Shown: in pieces, positions 8,451-16,723 of the stretch
Layout of the letters: each line of letters opens with the position of its first letter
Position numbering within the stretch: position 1 is the first letter of the stretch
Assembly (NCBI RefSeq): GCF_900142135.1
Contig: NZ_FQZU01000005.1
Coordinates: 62,001-126,000 of the forward strand
Direction of reading: 5' to 3'
DNA: 64,000 bases
From: Desulfatibacillum alkenivorans DSM 16219
Lineage (GTDB): Bacteria; Desulfobacterota; Desulfobacteria; Desulfobacterales; Desulfatibacillaceae
Made by a program: the position numbers and the translations under genes
Notes under the pieces: model-generated
The model's input: the letters and a program-made list of their open reading frames with translations, nothing else
Told to the model about the DNA's origin: nothing
The model's database searches: none

Positions 8451-8465
8451 GGATTATAATAATCC
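8451..8465. promoter_or_regulatory. Perfect 15-base palindrome, possible operator
   Basis: GGATTAT-A-ATAATCC is an exact inverted repeat about 15 bases upstream of the -35 box of the candidate acyl-CoA dehydrogenase promoter. That is where an activator or TetR-family regulator might bind. No regulator gene is adjacent, so the assignment is speculative. Confidence 0.3.
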
Positions 8466-8529
8466 GTATTTAAAGGAGAAACTGCGTAGTCGGTATCTAG
8501 AGGGAGGAAATTACCCGCTGAATGGGTCG

Positions 8530-9294
8530 TCAAATCCGGGGCTGAACCACATACCCGGGGCCGTAGCCCTTCTTGGCCCAACGCTTCCTCTGGCCCGCCC
8601 CCACAGGACGGTTGCGCAGCAAAACCAGGGTCGCGCCGGCCCCGCCGTCGCAGGCCCGGGCGCTGGCGAAAGCAAGGACCCATTTGCGCCATTGGCCGGT
8701 AATGAGCCAGGCCAGGACCTTGGACTTAAGCACGGGTTTGCCGGGGGAGGAGAGGCCCCTGCCGTGAATGACAAGCACTGTGCGCTTATGAGAGGCTATG
8801 GCCTGCCCGAAAAAGGCGTCAAAGGCTTTTTGGGCGTCTGCGGCGTCCATGCCGTGGAGGTCGATATGCGCCTGGATGGAAAAATCCCCTTTGTGCAGGC
8901 GGCGGGCGACGTCGGAGGACACTCCGTAGCCCGTCCCGGCCACGTATTCCGAAGTCTGGCTGACCTTGAATCCCGATCCTCCGGCCACCAACGACTCCAG
9001 CTCCTTGCGCACCTGTTCGTCGGGGTCCATGACTGTTTCGGAAGGGGAGGAGGCTGTGAGAGGCTCCTCATCCAGGCGTTCGTCATGGGGCAGGCGTTTG
9101 ACATCGGACATCCACAGGGCGAAAAGTTTGTCATCGTCCATATCGCGGGTAAGGCGCCCGGTTGGGGCGTCCTGGCCCGCATGGGGCTTTTCGCTGTTTT
9201 TCGGCTCTTCAGGAAGGCTGTAGCCTCTGTCTTTTATGATTTTGGTCAGGCCTTCAAAGGGGCGATTGATGGATTGATCTTTGCTTTTTTTCAT
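8530..9294 (-). CDS. Smr (MutS2 C-terminal) domain protein
   Basis: The 254-residue protein has a polar, acidic N-terminal half (to about residue 140) and a C-terminal Smr domain: IDLHGMDAADAQKAFDAFF with the DLHG motif, then TVLVIHGRGLSSPGKPVLK with the HGRG motif, and a terminal strand ATLVLL. Stand-alone Smr proteins are nucleases or nucleic-acid-binding factors; some cut branched DNA or act on mRNA at stalled ribosomes. The role here is inferred only at that level. The stop lies 237 bases from the acyl-CoA dehydrogenase start and the gene has a GCAGGTG ribosome site, so it is probably an independent unit. Confidence 0.8.
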   Translation of the reverse strand: MKKSKDQSINRPFEGLTKIIKDRGYSLPEEPKNSEKPHAGQDAPTGRLTRDMDDDKLFALWMSDVKRLPHDERLDEEPLTASSPSETVMDPDEQVRKELESLVAGGSGFKVSQTSEYVAGTGYGVSSDVARRLHKGDFSIQAHIDLHGMDAADAQKAFDAFFGQAIASHKRTVLVIHGRGLSSPGKPVLKSKVLAWLITGQWRKWVLAFASARACDGGAGATLVLLRNRPVGAGQRKRWAKKGYGPGYVVQPRI

Positions 9295-9470
9295 GATTCA
9301 CCTGCCGTTGGAAAGAATTTAGGTCAGACATACAGGATGGGCAGGCAAAAAGGAAGGCCTAAAACAAGAGCGCGGAAGACCGCGACATTAGACTGCACTG
9401 CACGCGGGCGCCTGAGCAGGGAAAACGGCGCCTCCGCGGGATGCGGGAGTTCTTTTTTAGAATCCGGAGC

Positions 9471-9764
9471 CTATGAGGCTTTGGATTCGCCGGCGGCGGC
9501 CAACACGGGAGCCCCGGACCCGCCTTTATCTCCGGAGGAGGCTTTGGCGGCTTTAGCCTTGCGTTTTTTCAGACAAACCTTGTCTGTTCTCACAACGGCG
9601 CAAACCTTGGGATTATAATACTCCCTGCAATTGACCGGATTGTAAAGGGGGCATTCGGGATGCTTTCCAGCCATGAATAAAGCGACTCCTTTCCCGCAAC
9701 CAAGAGGGATTGTCTGATAATAAGGGATGAGGAAACGGGCGTGCTTCTTCAGGCAGCCGCCCAT
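9471..9764 (-). CDS. Small cysteine-rich protein of unknown function
   Basis: This 97-residue frame carries six cysteines (C4, C23, C38, C46, C55, C64), four of them spaced 8-9 residues apart in a segment with HPECPLYNPVNCREYYNPKVC. A Lys/Ala/Ser/Gly-rich tail follows the last cysteine. The spacing suggests a zinc or iron-sulfur site but matches no family that I recognise. There is no signal peptide. The ribosome site is weak (AGGG four bases before the ATG), so the start is uncertain. Codon use resembles the neighbours. It lies between the Smr gene and a coiled-coil gene on the same strand. Confidence 0.5.
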   Translation of the reverse strand: MGGCLKKHARFLIPYYQTIPLGCGKGVALFMAGKHPECPLYNPVNCREYYNPKVCAVVRTDKVCLKKRKAKAAKASSGDKGGSGAPVLAAAGESKAS

Positions 9765-9932
9765 CCCTGACTAATATGCAAATGGCTTAATAACCATTTA
9801 ATATCATTATATCAAAAAAAATCGAAATGTTCAAATAACAAATGATCAGGAAAAGATTAGGGGATTGCAACGAGGAAAATAACAGGGGAATTAGTGAGCG
9901 CTACTTGATAAGTGGAAAGACGGAGGAAAAGG

Positions 9933-10337
9933 CTATTCCTCCTCGGGGGGCAAAAATTCCGGATAAAAACTCTTGGCGCAGGCGGGACACAGGCTGTGGG
10001 AAAAAACCACCTCGCTGTGGGCCTGGATGTAAGTTTCCAACTGTTTCCAGACGCCGTTTTCCTCCCGGATGCGTTTGCAGCGCGCACAAATAGGCAGGTA
10101 GCCGGCCAGCACCTTGGTCAGGGTGTCCGAAAGCTCCTGCTCCAGCTTTTTTTGCTGGCTTTTATATTTTTTAAGAGCCCGGTTTTCCCGTTCCAGTTCT
10201 TCAACGCGCGCCTGCAACTGCTCATAGGTCGGCTTGATGCCGGCGAAAGCCCCTGCTGCGGGCGGTTCTATCCCGGGACAGGCTTCTTCGCCGTCTTCAA
10301 TGGAAATGGGAGACGCTGGGAGAATAGACTCGCGCAT
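9933..10337 (-). CDS. Coiled-coil protein with a CxxC…CxxC module
   Basis: Residues 38-75 of this 134-residue protein form a heptad-patterned coiled coil (YEQLQARVEELERENRALKK). The rest is LPICARCKRIREENGVWKQ followed by HSEVVFSHSLCPACAKSFYPEF, with C84/C87 and C117/C120. From memory, very similar modules end many PAS sensor proteins and response regulators in Desulfobacterota, where the four cysteines probably bind a metal. Here the module stands alone with only a coiled coil. A strong AAAGGAAC site precedes the ATG. Function is unknown; a partner-binding or redox-sensing adaptor is an inference. Confidence 0.65.
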   Translation of the reverse strand: MRESILPASPISIEDGEEACPGIEPPAAGAFAGIKPTYEQLQARVEELERENRALKKYKSQQKKLEQELSDTLTKVLAGYLPICARCKRIREENGVWKQLETYIQAHSEVVFSHSLCPACAKSFYPEFLPPEEE

Positions 10338-10840
10338 GATTAACAGTTCCTTTAAATGAATAGCACCCCGCCCGAAGGTTTACTTGGGAGGAGTTGAAAA
10401 GCATCAAATATGCCAAAAACAGACTCGGCTTGCACTAAAAGAAAAATTTCACATGACGGCCCGGCGGCTAATGACGGAAAACCCTCTTGATTAGGGCGTT
10501 TCAACTGGCCGATCGGAAAAAGCCTGCAAGGCGTTCAGCATGCCGGAACACATCCGATTTCTGTTTTTTACAAAATCTATCAGGAAAAAAGGCCGCATAT
10601 TGCGGCAAAATGCCGCAAACGGGTCCGTCGCCAACTACCGGCCGGCCGCAGGAGGAAAAGCCGCTCCGCCTCGCCGGCGGACGACACCGGTAACCCGGGG
10701 GCGGCTTCTTCCGCGTCCTCTTTGTCCCTGGGGAGAGGAAGAGAGGGCTTCGTCAGCCCTCGCCCCTGGCGGCGGTTTTCAAACCCGGCCCGCCGGGCCG
10801 GATATGGGGGGGGAATTGTCCAACTTCTTGAAAAAATACC
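10338..10840. other. 503-base region without a supported gene
   Basis: No frame here has a convincing start, ribosome site and protein-like composition. It holds a hairpin GAGGGCT-TCGTC-AGCCCTC (10743-10761) and a second self-complementary GC block around 10785-10801 (CCGGCC…GGCCGG), neither followed by a T-run. The left part is the leader of the coiled-coil gene; the right part lies downstream of the 120-residue protein. Confidence 0.5.
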
Positions 10841-11203
10841 TTATGGAATCGAAACTTCCGTAAAGCTCTCTCCGTTATCCCCCATGAACATGCTGTCCAT
10901 GTTGGAGAGGCTCAGCCCCATGGACCCCTGATGCAATAGAATCCTTCCGGCCTTGGCCAAAGCGTCCAGGGCGTCGTCAAACTCCTTGGCGTCCCAGCCC
11001 ATTTCGTCCCGCAGTTTGCCAATTTTCACCCGTTTTGAAGCAGCTCCGGCCGACTCGCACGCGCTTAGCAATGCCTCTTCGTTCCCGGACATGGGGGCTT
11101 TTTTCCCCTTGTCGCCGGATAGTCCGGCGGCCTTTTTCAGCTCCGCCACCTCCTTTTCCAGTTGATTGATCCGGGCTTCCAGTCTGGCAATGCGATTTTC
11201 CAT
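10841..11203 (-). CDS. Small coiled-coil protein of unknown function
   Basis: This 120-residue protein starts with a leucine-heptad helix (MENRIARLEARINQLEKEV, residues 1-27). A short polar linker follows, then a helical segment (about 45-95; KIGKLRDEMGWDAKEFDDAL, LAKAGRILLHQGSM) with the rhythm of a small winged-helix domain: helix, helix, then strand with Ile-Leu-Leu. The tail is Met/Ser-rich. A strong AAAGGAG site precedes the ATG. No family is recognised. DNA binding is possible from the wing-like part but unproven. It is divergent from the crotonase gene. Confidence 0.6.
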   Translation of the reverse strand: MENRIARLEARINQLEKEVAELKKAAGLSGDKGKKAPMSGNEEALLSACESAGAASKRVKIGKLRDEMGWDAKEFDDALDALAKAGRILLHQGSMGLSLSNMDSMFMGDNGESFTEVSIP

Positions 11204-11333
11204 GATTTCTCCTTTGAAAAGGGTTGGTTTAACGGTTGCCTGAAAAAAATGAAAAGGTTATGGTCCGTCCCGGAGGGGTCCCAAAAGAACATTCCTTTGT
11301 GAAAAAGATAATCCTTATCGAGCGGGAGACAAG

Positions 11334-12053
11334 ATGGACAAACCAGTTTTATTCAGAAAAGAAGACGGCGTCGCCATTCTAACGCTGAACAGGCCTGAAA
11401 AACGCAACGCATTGAACCAGGATTTGCTGACGCATTTGTACGGACATTTGGACGAAGTGAAAAGCGACGACTCCATTCGGGTTGCGGTCATTACCGGCGC
11501 CGGATCATCCTTCAGCGCCGGCCTGGATTTGAACTGCATCGCCACGGACAATATGATGGATCCAAGGGGGGACGGGGTGTATCTGACGGATTTCATGAAA
11601 TCCTGCAACAAGCCTTTTATCGGCGCCATTAACGGCCCGGCCATCACCGGCGCTTTTGAGATCGCCCTTAACTGCGATTTCCTCATTGCCGTTCCTCAAG
11701 CCCTTTTCAGGGACACCCACGCCCTTTTGGGCATTTATCCCGGCTGGGGCATGTCTCAACTGCTTTCCCGGGCCGTGGGAATCCGCATGGCCCGTCAGAT
11801 CAGCTTTACCGGAAAGGATATCACCGCCCGACAAGCCTTGAACCTGGGGCTGGTGAACGAGATTGTGGAGCCCGATCAATTGATGCCGCGGGTTATGGAA
11901 ATAGCCCGGGATATCTGTAAAACCAAGGCGGATTTTCTGCCCGGCTACAGAAAGCTGATCAACGACGGCCACAACTTGACCGCAGGCCATGCGCTGGATT
12001 TGGAAAAACAGGTTTTTACGCGTTTTTTAAACGGTTCGGCCGCCCTGATATAG
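11334..12053 (+). CDS. Enoyl-CoA hydratase/isomerase (crotonase) family protein
   Basis: The 239-residue protein has the crotonase fold signatures: LTLNRPEKRNALN at the N-terminus, SSFSAGLDL forming the first oxyanion-hole loop, and GPAITGAFEIALNCDFLIA forming the second, with Glu109 at the first catalytic glutamate position. At the second catalytic position (Glu164 of rat hydratase) the sequence reads FRDTHALLGIYPG, placing His129 where Glu is expected. It therefore may be an isomerase, thioesterase-like or other crotonase rather than a standard hydratase. Length is slightly short but complete. A GGGAGAC site precedes the ATG and a strong hairpin follows the stop. The acyl-CoA dehydrogenase 3 kb away suggests a shared beta-oxidation context. 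Confidence 0.8.
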   Translation: MDKPVLFRKEDGVAILTLNRPEKRNALNQDLLTHLYGHLDEVKSDDSIRVAVITGAGSSFSAGLDLNCIATDNMMDPRGDGVYLTDFMKSCNKPFIGAINGPAITGAFEIALNCDFLIAVPQALFRDTHALLGIYPGWGMSQLLSRAVGIRMARQISFTGKDITARQALNLGLVNEIVEPDQLMPRVMEIARDICKTKADFLPGYRKLINDGHNLTAGHALDLEKQVFTRFLNGSAALI

Positions 12054-12110
12054 TCTGTTTTCCCAACATGCAAATGGGCGGGAAAACCTGAATTGCTTTC
12101 ACTTTTTGAT

Positions 12111-12136
12111 CGGTCCGCCGGTTTTCCGGCGGACCG
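12111..12136 (+). terminator. Strong hairpin after the crotonase gene
   Basis: CGGTCCGCCGG-TTTT-CCGGCGGACCG is a perfect 11-bp stem with a four-T loop. The bases after it (TCATTGCCTTTG) lack a proper T-run, so it may be a terminator, an mRNA-stabilising hairpin or a dispersed palindrome. Confidence 0.5.
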
Positions 12137-12225
12137 TCATTGCCTTTGACCTGCCGGATTTTTTGTGGCATTCTTGATTAGCGCCCGGTTGATCGTCGTT
12201 GCTTGTATAATCACAGGAGATAGGC

Positions 12226-12672
12226 GTGGCCGTGGAAATCAAAATGGTCGTGGAAGCGGATTTGAAGCAGGTCTTTTTGATAGGGCTCGCCGTGAACGGC
12301 ATTTGCTCCCACTACCCCTTTACCAAATTGGAAGGATACCTCATTGAGACCTGCGTGGTGGAAGCGGTGATCAACGTGGTCAAGCACGCTTATAAGGATC
12401 CCAAGGGCAAGGAGTTGGCCGTAATCTGCCGGGCTGACAAGGAATCCATGGTATTTGAAGTGTGGGATTGGGGCAAGGGCATGGACGGCCTGAAGCCGGC
12501 GGCCCTGGATTTTGACCCTGAAGACGTGACCAGCCTGCCTGAGAGCGGCATGGGACTCTTTATTATCCAACAGGTGATGGACGAGGTGAATTATCTCTCC
12601 CAGGACACTAAGAACGTTCTGACCATGACCAAAAAGTTCACCCCCCAAGAGCCGCCTCACCACGCGGCTTGA
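12226..12672 (+). CDS. RsbW-like anti-sigma factor / serine kinase ATPase
   Basis: This 148-residue protein has the GHKL ATPase boxes of the RsbW/SpoIIAB family: N box EAVINVVKHAY (about residues 44-54), G1 box VWDWGKGMD, and G2 box PESGMGLFIIQQVMDEV. Such proteins bind ATP and either phosphorylate an STAS anti-anti-sigma partner or sequester a sigma factor. No STAS or sigma gene is adjacent, so the partner is unknown. The GTG start at 12226 is supported by AGGAG at 12215-12219. It is a short, stand-alone cytoplasmic protein, close to the usual family length. Confidence 0.82.
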   Translation: MAVEIKMVVEADLKQVFLIGLAVNGICSHYPFTKLEGYLIETCVVEAVINVVKHAYKDPKGKELAVICRADKESMVFEVWDWGKGMDGLKPAALDFDPEDVTSLPESGMGLFIIQQVMDEVNYLSQDTKNVLTMTKKFTPQEPPHHAA

Positions 12673-12788
12673 TTATTTCCGTCTTTATTGATTCAATTGC
12701 TTAAACGGATTGGCCGGCGGGCCTTCAGGAGGACACGTTCGGCCGGTTGGGCTAAATTGCTCTGACAAATTGCGAAAGGTCATGCGAG

Positions 12789-13982
12789 ATGCAGCCTTTG
12801 ACTTTGATTCTGCTCCTATCCTTGTTTGTCTGCTTCATTATCGCCATATCCGTAATCGCCTATCAAAAGCAGCAGAAGCGGCTTGTCAAGGTCTTGGAGT
12901 CATTGGCGGGGCCGCTAAGCGGCGCCGTCCAGGGCAAATGCCTGATTGCCCGCCTGGAAGAAACGCCGTACAAGCTGCAATTCGCCAAGCAGGGCAAAGG
13001 GCCTGCACTGGCGGTCATCACCATTCCGGGAAACGCGGGTTTTATTATGGCCGTCAGAAAGAGGATGTTTTTGGACTCCTGGGGGGAGAGGCTTGGGCTT
13101 ACATCCCCGCCGGACATCCCGGACAAGGACTTTTTAAAAGATCATTACGTGCACGCGGATAATTTGGAAAAGGCGGCCCAAGTGTTATGGCGCCAGGATG
13201 CTTTGAATGCAATCCGGGGGCTTCTGGAAACCAAAATGCATTATTTGCGCCTGGATGAGACCGGGGCTTCCCTGGTTATTCCGCTGGCTTCCATGGCGGA
13301 AAAAGACCTCTTGGCCCTGACTCCGGGCGAAATAAGGGGCAAAGCCGCCAAACTGTTCGCCGCTGTCGGCGCTGCGCTGCAACCCGCCCGAAATCCTGTT
13401 GGCGAGGTAAAGCCGTTCAGTGCGTCCGCCCTGTTTTTCGACAAAAAACAAAGCATGATAATGGCCATGGCGACCTCGCTGCCCCTCATCGTTTCCTTGA
13501 TTCTCATGATCCTTGCGAAAAAAATGTACACCCCCTTGAGCGGTCAGGCCATGATGTCGGGCGCCTTTCGTTTTTCTATCATGCCCACCGTAATAGGCGT
13601 TTTATTGTTCCTTTTCGCCGGTCGTCTTTGGTTTCGCAAGACGCCTGAGAGCCATCGCCTGTTTATGGTTTTTTCGCTTCTCATTCCCATGACGTTTTTT
13701 ATGGCCTGCATCGCGGGCTTCATGTTCACCAACGGAGCCCTGGATTCTTCGCCGGCGGTCTTTTACACCACGGAAGTGGCGGGGAAAAAGGTCTATCACG
13801 GCAAGGGCGCCCACTATTCCCTGTCTTTGGCGCCGTGGAGCGGAAAAAAAGGGGACGTCCGCTTTTCGATTTCGGAAAAACAATATGAACAGTTTGAAAT
13901 CGGCCAGAAGGTAACCCTGGGAGTCCGGTCCGGAATGTGGGGCTATGAATGGGTTTCCTCTCCGCCGATAGCAGCTCAATAA
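12789..13982 (+). CDS. Membrane protein of unknown function
   Basis: The 397-residue protein has an N-terminal transmembrane helix (about residues 4-24), a cytoplasmic-looking region of about 200 residues, then three more hydrophobic segments (about 223-243, 258-278, 290-312). A C-terminal domain of about 80 residues ends the protein (HYSLSLAPWSG, FSISEKQYEQFEIGQKVTLGV). Its beta-strand pattern resembles small extracytoplasmic domains of DUF-type membrane proteins. No catalytic motif was seen. It lies 117 bases after the RsbW-like gene; co-expression is possible but not shown. Confidence 0.65.
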   Translation: MQPLTLILLLSLFVCFIIAISVIAYQKQQKRLVKVLESLAGPLSGAVQGKCLIARLEETPYKLQFAKQGKGPALAVITIPGNAGFIMAVRKRMFLDSWGERLGLTSPPDIPDKDFLKDHYVHADNLEKAAQVLWRQDALNAIRGLLETKMHYLRLDETGASLVIPLASMAEKDLLALTPGEIRGKAAKLFAAVGAALQPARNPVGEVKPFSASALFFDKKQSMIMAMATSLPLIVSLILMILAKKMYTPLSGQAMMSGAFRFSIMPTVIGVLLFLFAGRLWFRKTPESHRLFMVFSLLIPMTFFMACIAGFMFTNGALDSSPAVFYTTEVAGKKVYHGKGAHYSLSLAPWSGKKGDVRFSISEKQYEQFEIGQKVTLGVRSGMWGYEWVSSPPIAAQ

Positions 13983-14248
13983 ACGCATTCTCGTCCCGGG
14001 GTTTATGGATTTTTTAGCAGGCAAAGTCCACGCATTGAGGACGATTCCGAAGGTTAAGGTTTTGAAATACTATTCCACCCTCCGATAACCTTTCTTGTTT
14101 GTATTTTGCACGATTATTGCATCCTACGGCTTTAGTCGGCTCATACTCGTTGTTGGCGTCAACATGCTGTTTTTTCGGTTCTATTATAATTCGCCGACAA
14201 TTCGCGCCATACCGTGGATAAAAATACTCACGCCGGAGTACATTAAAA

Positions 14249-16723
14249 ATGCCCGAAATTTTGGATCAGGAACAACTTGAAAACGCATTAAGGGATAACC
14301 ATCCTGAAAACGCCAGGCTGGAAGAGCGGATAAGGGAACTGGAAGCTGAGAACCAATCCTTGCAGTCTAAGCTAATCGAAAAGCAAAAAAAGGAGTTAGC
14401 CGGCCTGGAGAGCGAAGCCAAGTTTCAGGCCATGTTCAATCAATCCGGAGTGGGTGTGGCTTTGTTCAACCTGCAGGGTAAGTTTGTAGAAGCCAATCCG
14501 GCCATTGTGGATCTATCCGGGTATTCCGCGGAAGAGTTGAATCGTATGAGCTTTAGCGACATCACCTTTCCGGAAGACCGGGAAACCGGTGTGAAGCAGT
14601 TTTTGGACATGCTGGAAGGAAAAATCAGCCGCTATACGGTGGAGAGAAGGTATCGCCATAAGGACGGCTCGACCATATACGGCATTTCCCAGATTTCCAT
14701 GGTGCGTATTCCTGGTTCTCCGGAGCCATTTGTCATGGCCCAGGTTGTAAATATTTCAGAGTTTAAGGCCATACAGAGGGAACTCCGGGAGAAAGAAAAA
14801 AAGCATAAACTGGTCATGGATGCTTTGGGCTTTGGTCTATGGGATTGGGACATTGCAGGGGGAACTGTATACTATAATCCTGCATGGGCCGCCATCGTGG
14901 AAGAAGAGGCCGTTGATCCCGCATACGAATCCTGGGAGTCAAGGATCCATCCTGACGACAGGGACAGGGTTTTGAATTCTCTAAACAACCATTTGCTGGG
15001 TTTAACTCCGGTCTGGTTGGAAGAGCACCGTTTGAAAACCTCCAAGGGGCGTTGGAAGTGGGTGAAAGGCCAGGGCAGGGTGGTGGAGCGGCTGAAAAAC
15101 GAGGCGCCGCTTAGAATGATCGGAACCATGGCTGACATCAATGAACGAAAGCAAGTCGAAAACACCCTGTACAAAACCACTCGGATCCTGGAAGAAACCA
15201 TCCAGCAGGCGCCTTACGCCATGTTTATAATGGAGGGCTCGGTTGGAAACGCCAATCTTTTGATCGCCAATGAAATGGCGAGAGGTTTTATGAATCAATT
15301 CGCAGCAGAGGACGCTGGCGGCCGGCCGCCCGATCCCACGGAATTGGGCTGCCATTTGTATTCGTATATTGACGGAAAAGAAATTACATCTGAGCGTAAA
15401 CCCTTAAATCGGGCGCTGGCCGGCGAAAGCATCAAGAATGAGCGGTTTTATGTCCTTGATGCGCAAGGCGAAAAAATTCCCATGGAAATCAATGCTTTTC
15501 CCGTCTATGGAAAAAGCGGGAATATCGTGGCCGTCCCCGTCACTTTGTTCGACATTTCCAAAACTCTGGAGGCTGAAAAAGACCGGCTGCAAATGCACAA
15601 GCTCGAGGCTGTCGGCACCTTGGCCGGGGGCATTTCCCATGACTTCAATAATATTTTGAGCATCATAATCGGGCACGCCGAAATCGTATCGGATGAAGTC
15701 TCCAAAGACGGCCAGGCCTATCAGAGCATAAATGCCATCCTTGAGGCATGCTTGCGGGCCAGGGACGTGGTCAAACAATTGCTGGATTTCGCCAGAAAGG
15801 CCGAAATCGACCTCAAACCCATGGCTGTGACGCCAGTAATACAGGAGTCCCTGACCCTGCTGCGCTCCTCCATTCCTGCAAATATAGAAATCAAGGCGCA
15901 ACTGACGGCTAAAAACGATGTGGTCATGGCTGCGCCTCCCCAGATCAAGCAGGTGCTCGTCAACCTGTGCACCAATGCCAGTCAGGCCATAAAAGGGCGG
16001 GGTGAAATCAAGATTTCAACCGATAATCTGGAGTTAAGCTCGCCGTGGCCCGGATGGGGTGAGGACGCCACGCCGGGAGCCTGCCTGCGCCTTATGATCG
16101 AAGATTCAGGGGAGGGCATGGATCCCGCCATCGCCCATCGCGCCCTGGAGCCGTACTTCACGACAAAGGACGTGGGCAAAGGAACTGGAATGGGGCTCCC
16201 CGTGGTTCACGGCCTCATCAAGTCCATGGGCGGATTCATGAGAGTAAGCAGCGGGCGTAAAAAAGGGGTGAAGGTGGAAATCATCCTGCCTCTGGCCAAG
16301 GTTAAAAACCCGGCCAAAACAGTTGCTGCCAAGGAACGCCCGGCAAGAAAAGCGATGAATGTTCTTGTTGTGGATGATGAAAAGGCCTTGATCGCCACCC
16401 AAAAGGTGATGTTGAAGAGGCAGGGCTATGACGTGGTCGGCGAAACCGACGCCTTAAAAGCCCTGGAGATCTTTCGCACTAATCCCGGGCAATTCGACTT
16501 GGCCATCGTGGACATGAGCATGCCCGGAATCAATGGGGATGCGTTCGCCAGAGAGTTGAAAAAACTTCGGCCTGACATTCCCATCATTCTGGCCACCGGC
16601 TATTCCGACGAAGCGACCATGAAAAGAATCAGGAGCCTGGAAGTGGATGTGGTGATAAACAAGCCCATGACAAGAAGCGATTTATCCCAAGCCGTCAATG
16701 CGGCCTTGAAACGGCATGCCTAA
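14249..16723 (+). CDS. PAS-domain hybrid sensor histidine kinase with C-terminal receiver
   Basis: The 824-residue protein has no transmembrane helix. The order is: coiled coil (8-55), PAS 1 (about 55-175; MFNQSGVGVALFNLQGKFVEANPA), PAS 2 (about 185-305), PAS-like segment 3 (about 315-440), phosphoacceptor domain (GGISHDFNNIL, His464), HATPase (about 550-685, with GEGMDPAI and GKGTGMGLPVVHGL), and a receiver domain (about 705-820, phospho-acceptor Asp755 in AIVDMSMPGINGD, Lys near KPMTR). It should sense a cytosolic signal, autophosphorylate and pass phosphate to its own receiver; no DNA-binding output is attached. Its stop overlaps that of the convergent kinase gene by four bases. Confidence 0.9.
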   Translation: MPEILDQEQLENALRDNHPENARLEERIRELEAENQSLQSKLIEKQKKELAGLESEAKFQAMFNQSGVGVALFNLQGKFVEANPAIVDLSGYSAEELNRMSFSDITFPEDRETGVKQFLDMLEGKISRYTVERRYRHKDGSTIYGISQISMVRIPGSPEPFVMAQVVNISEFKAIQRELREKEKKHKLVMDALGFGLWDWDIAGGTVYYNPAWAAIVEEEAVDPAYESWESRIHPDDRDRVLNSLNNHLLGLTPVWLEEHRLKTSKGRWKWVKGQGRVVERLKNEAPLRMIGTMADINERKQVENTLYKTTRILEETIQQAPYAMFIMEGSVGNANLLIANEMARGFMNQFAAEDAGGRPPDPTELGCHLYSYIDGKEITSERKPLNRALAGESIKNERFYVLDAQGEKIPMEINAFPVYGKSGNIVAVPVTLFDISKTLEAEKDRLQMHKLEAVGTLAGGISHDFNNILSIIIGHAEIVSDEVSKDGQAYQSINAILEACLRARDVVKQLLDFARKAEIDLKPMAVTPVIQESLTLLRSSIPANIEIKAQLTAKNDVVMAAPPQIKQVLVNLCTNASQAIKGRGEIKISTDNLELSSPWPGWGEDATPGACLRLMIEDSGEGMDPAIAHRALEPYFTTKDVGKGTGMGLPVVHGLIKSMGGFMRVSSGRKKGVKVEIILPLAKVKNPAKTVAAKERPARKAMNVLVVDDEKALIATQKVMLKRQGYDVVGETDALKALEIFRTNPGQFDLAIVDMSMPGINGDAFARELKKLRPDIPIILATGYSDEATMKRIRSLEVDVVINKPMTRSDLSQAVNAALKRHA

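Noticed and set aside
14185-14190. TATAAT upstream of the hybrid kinase as a promoter
   Set aside because: No -35 within 15-19 bases and no extended -10; not strong enough to list.
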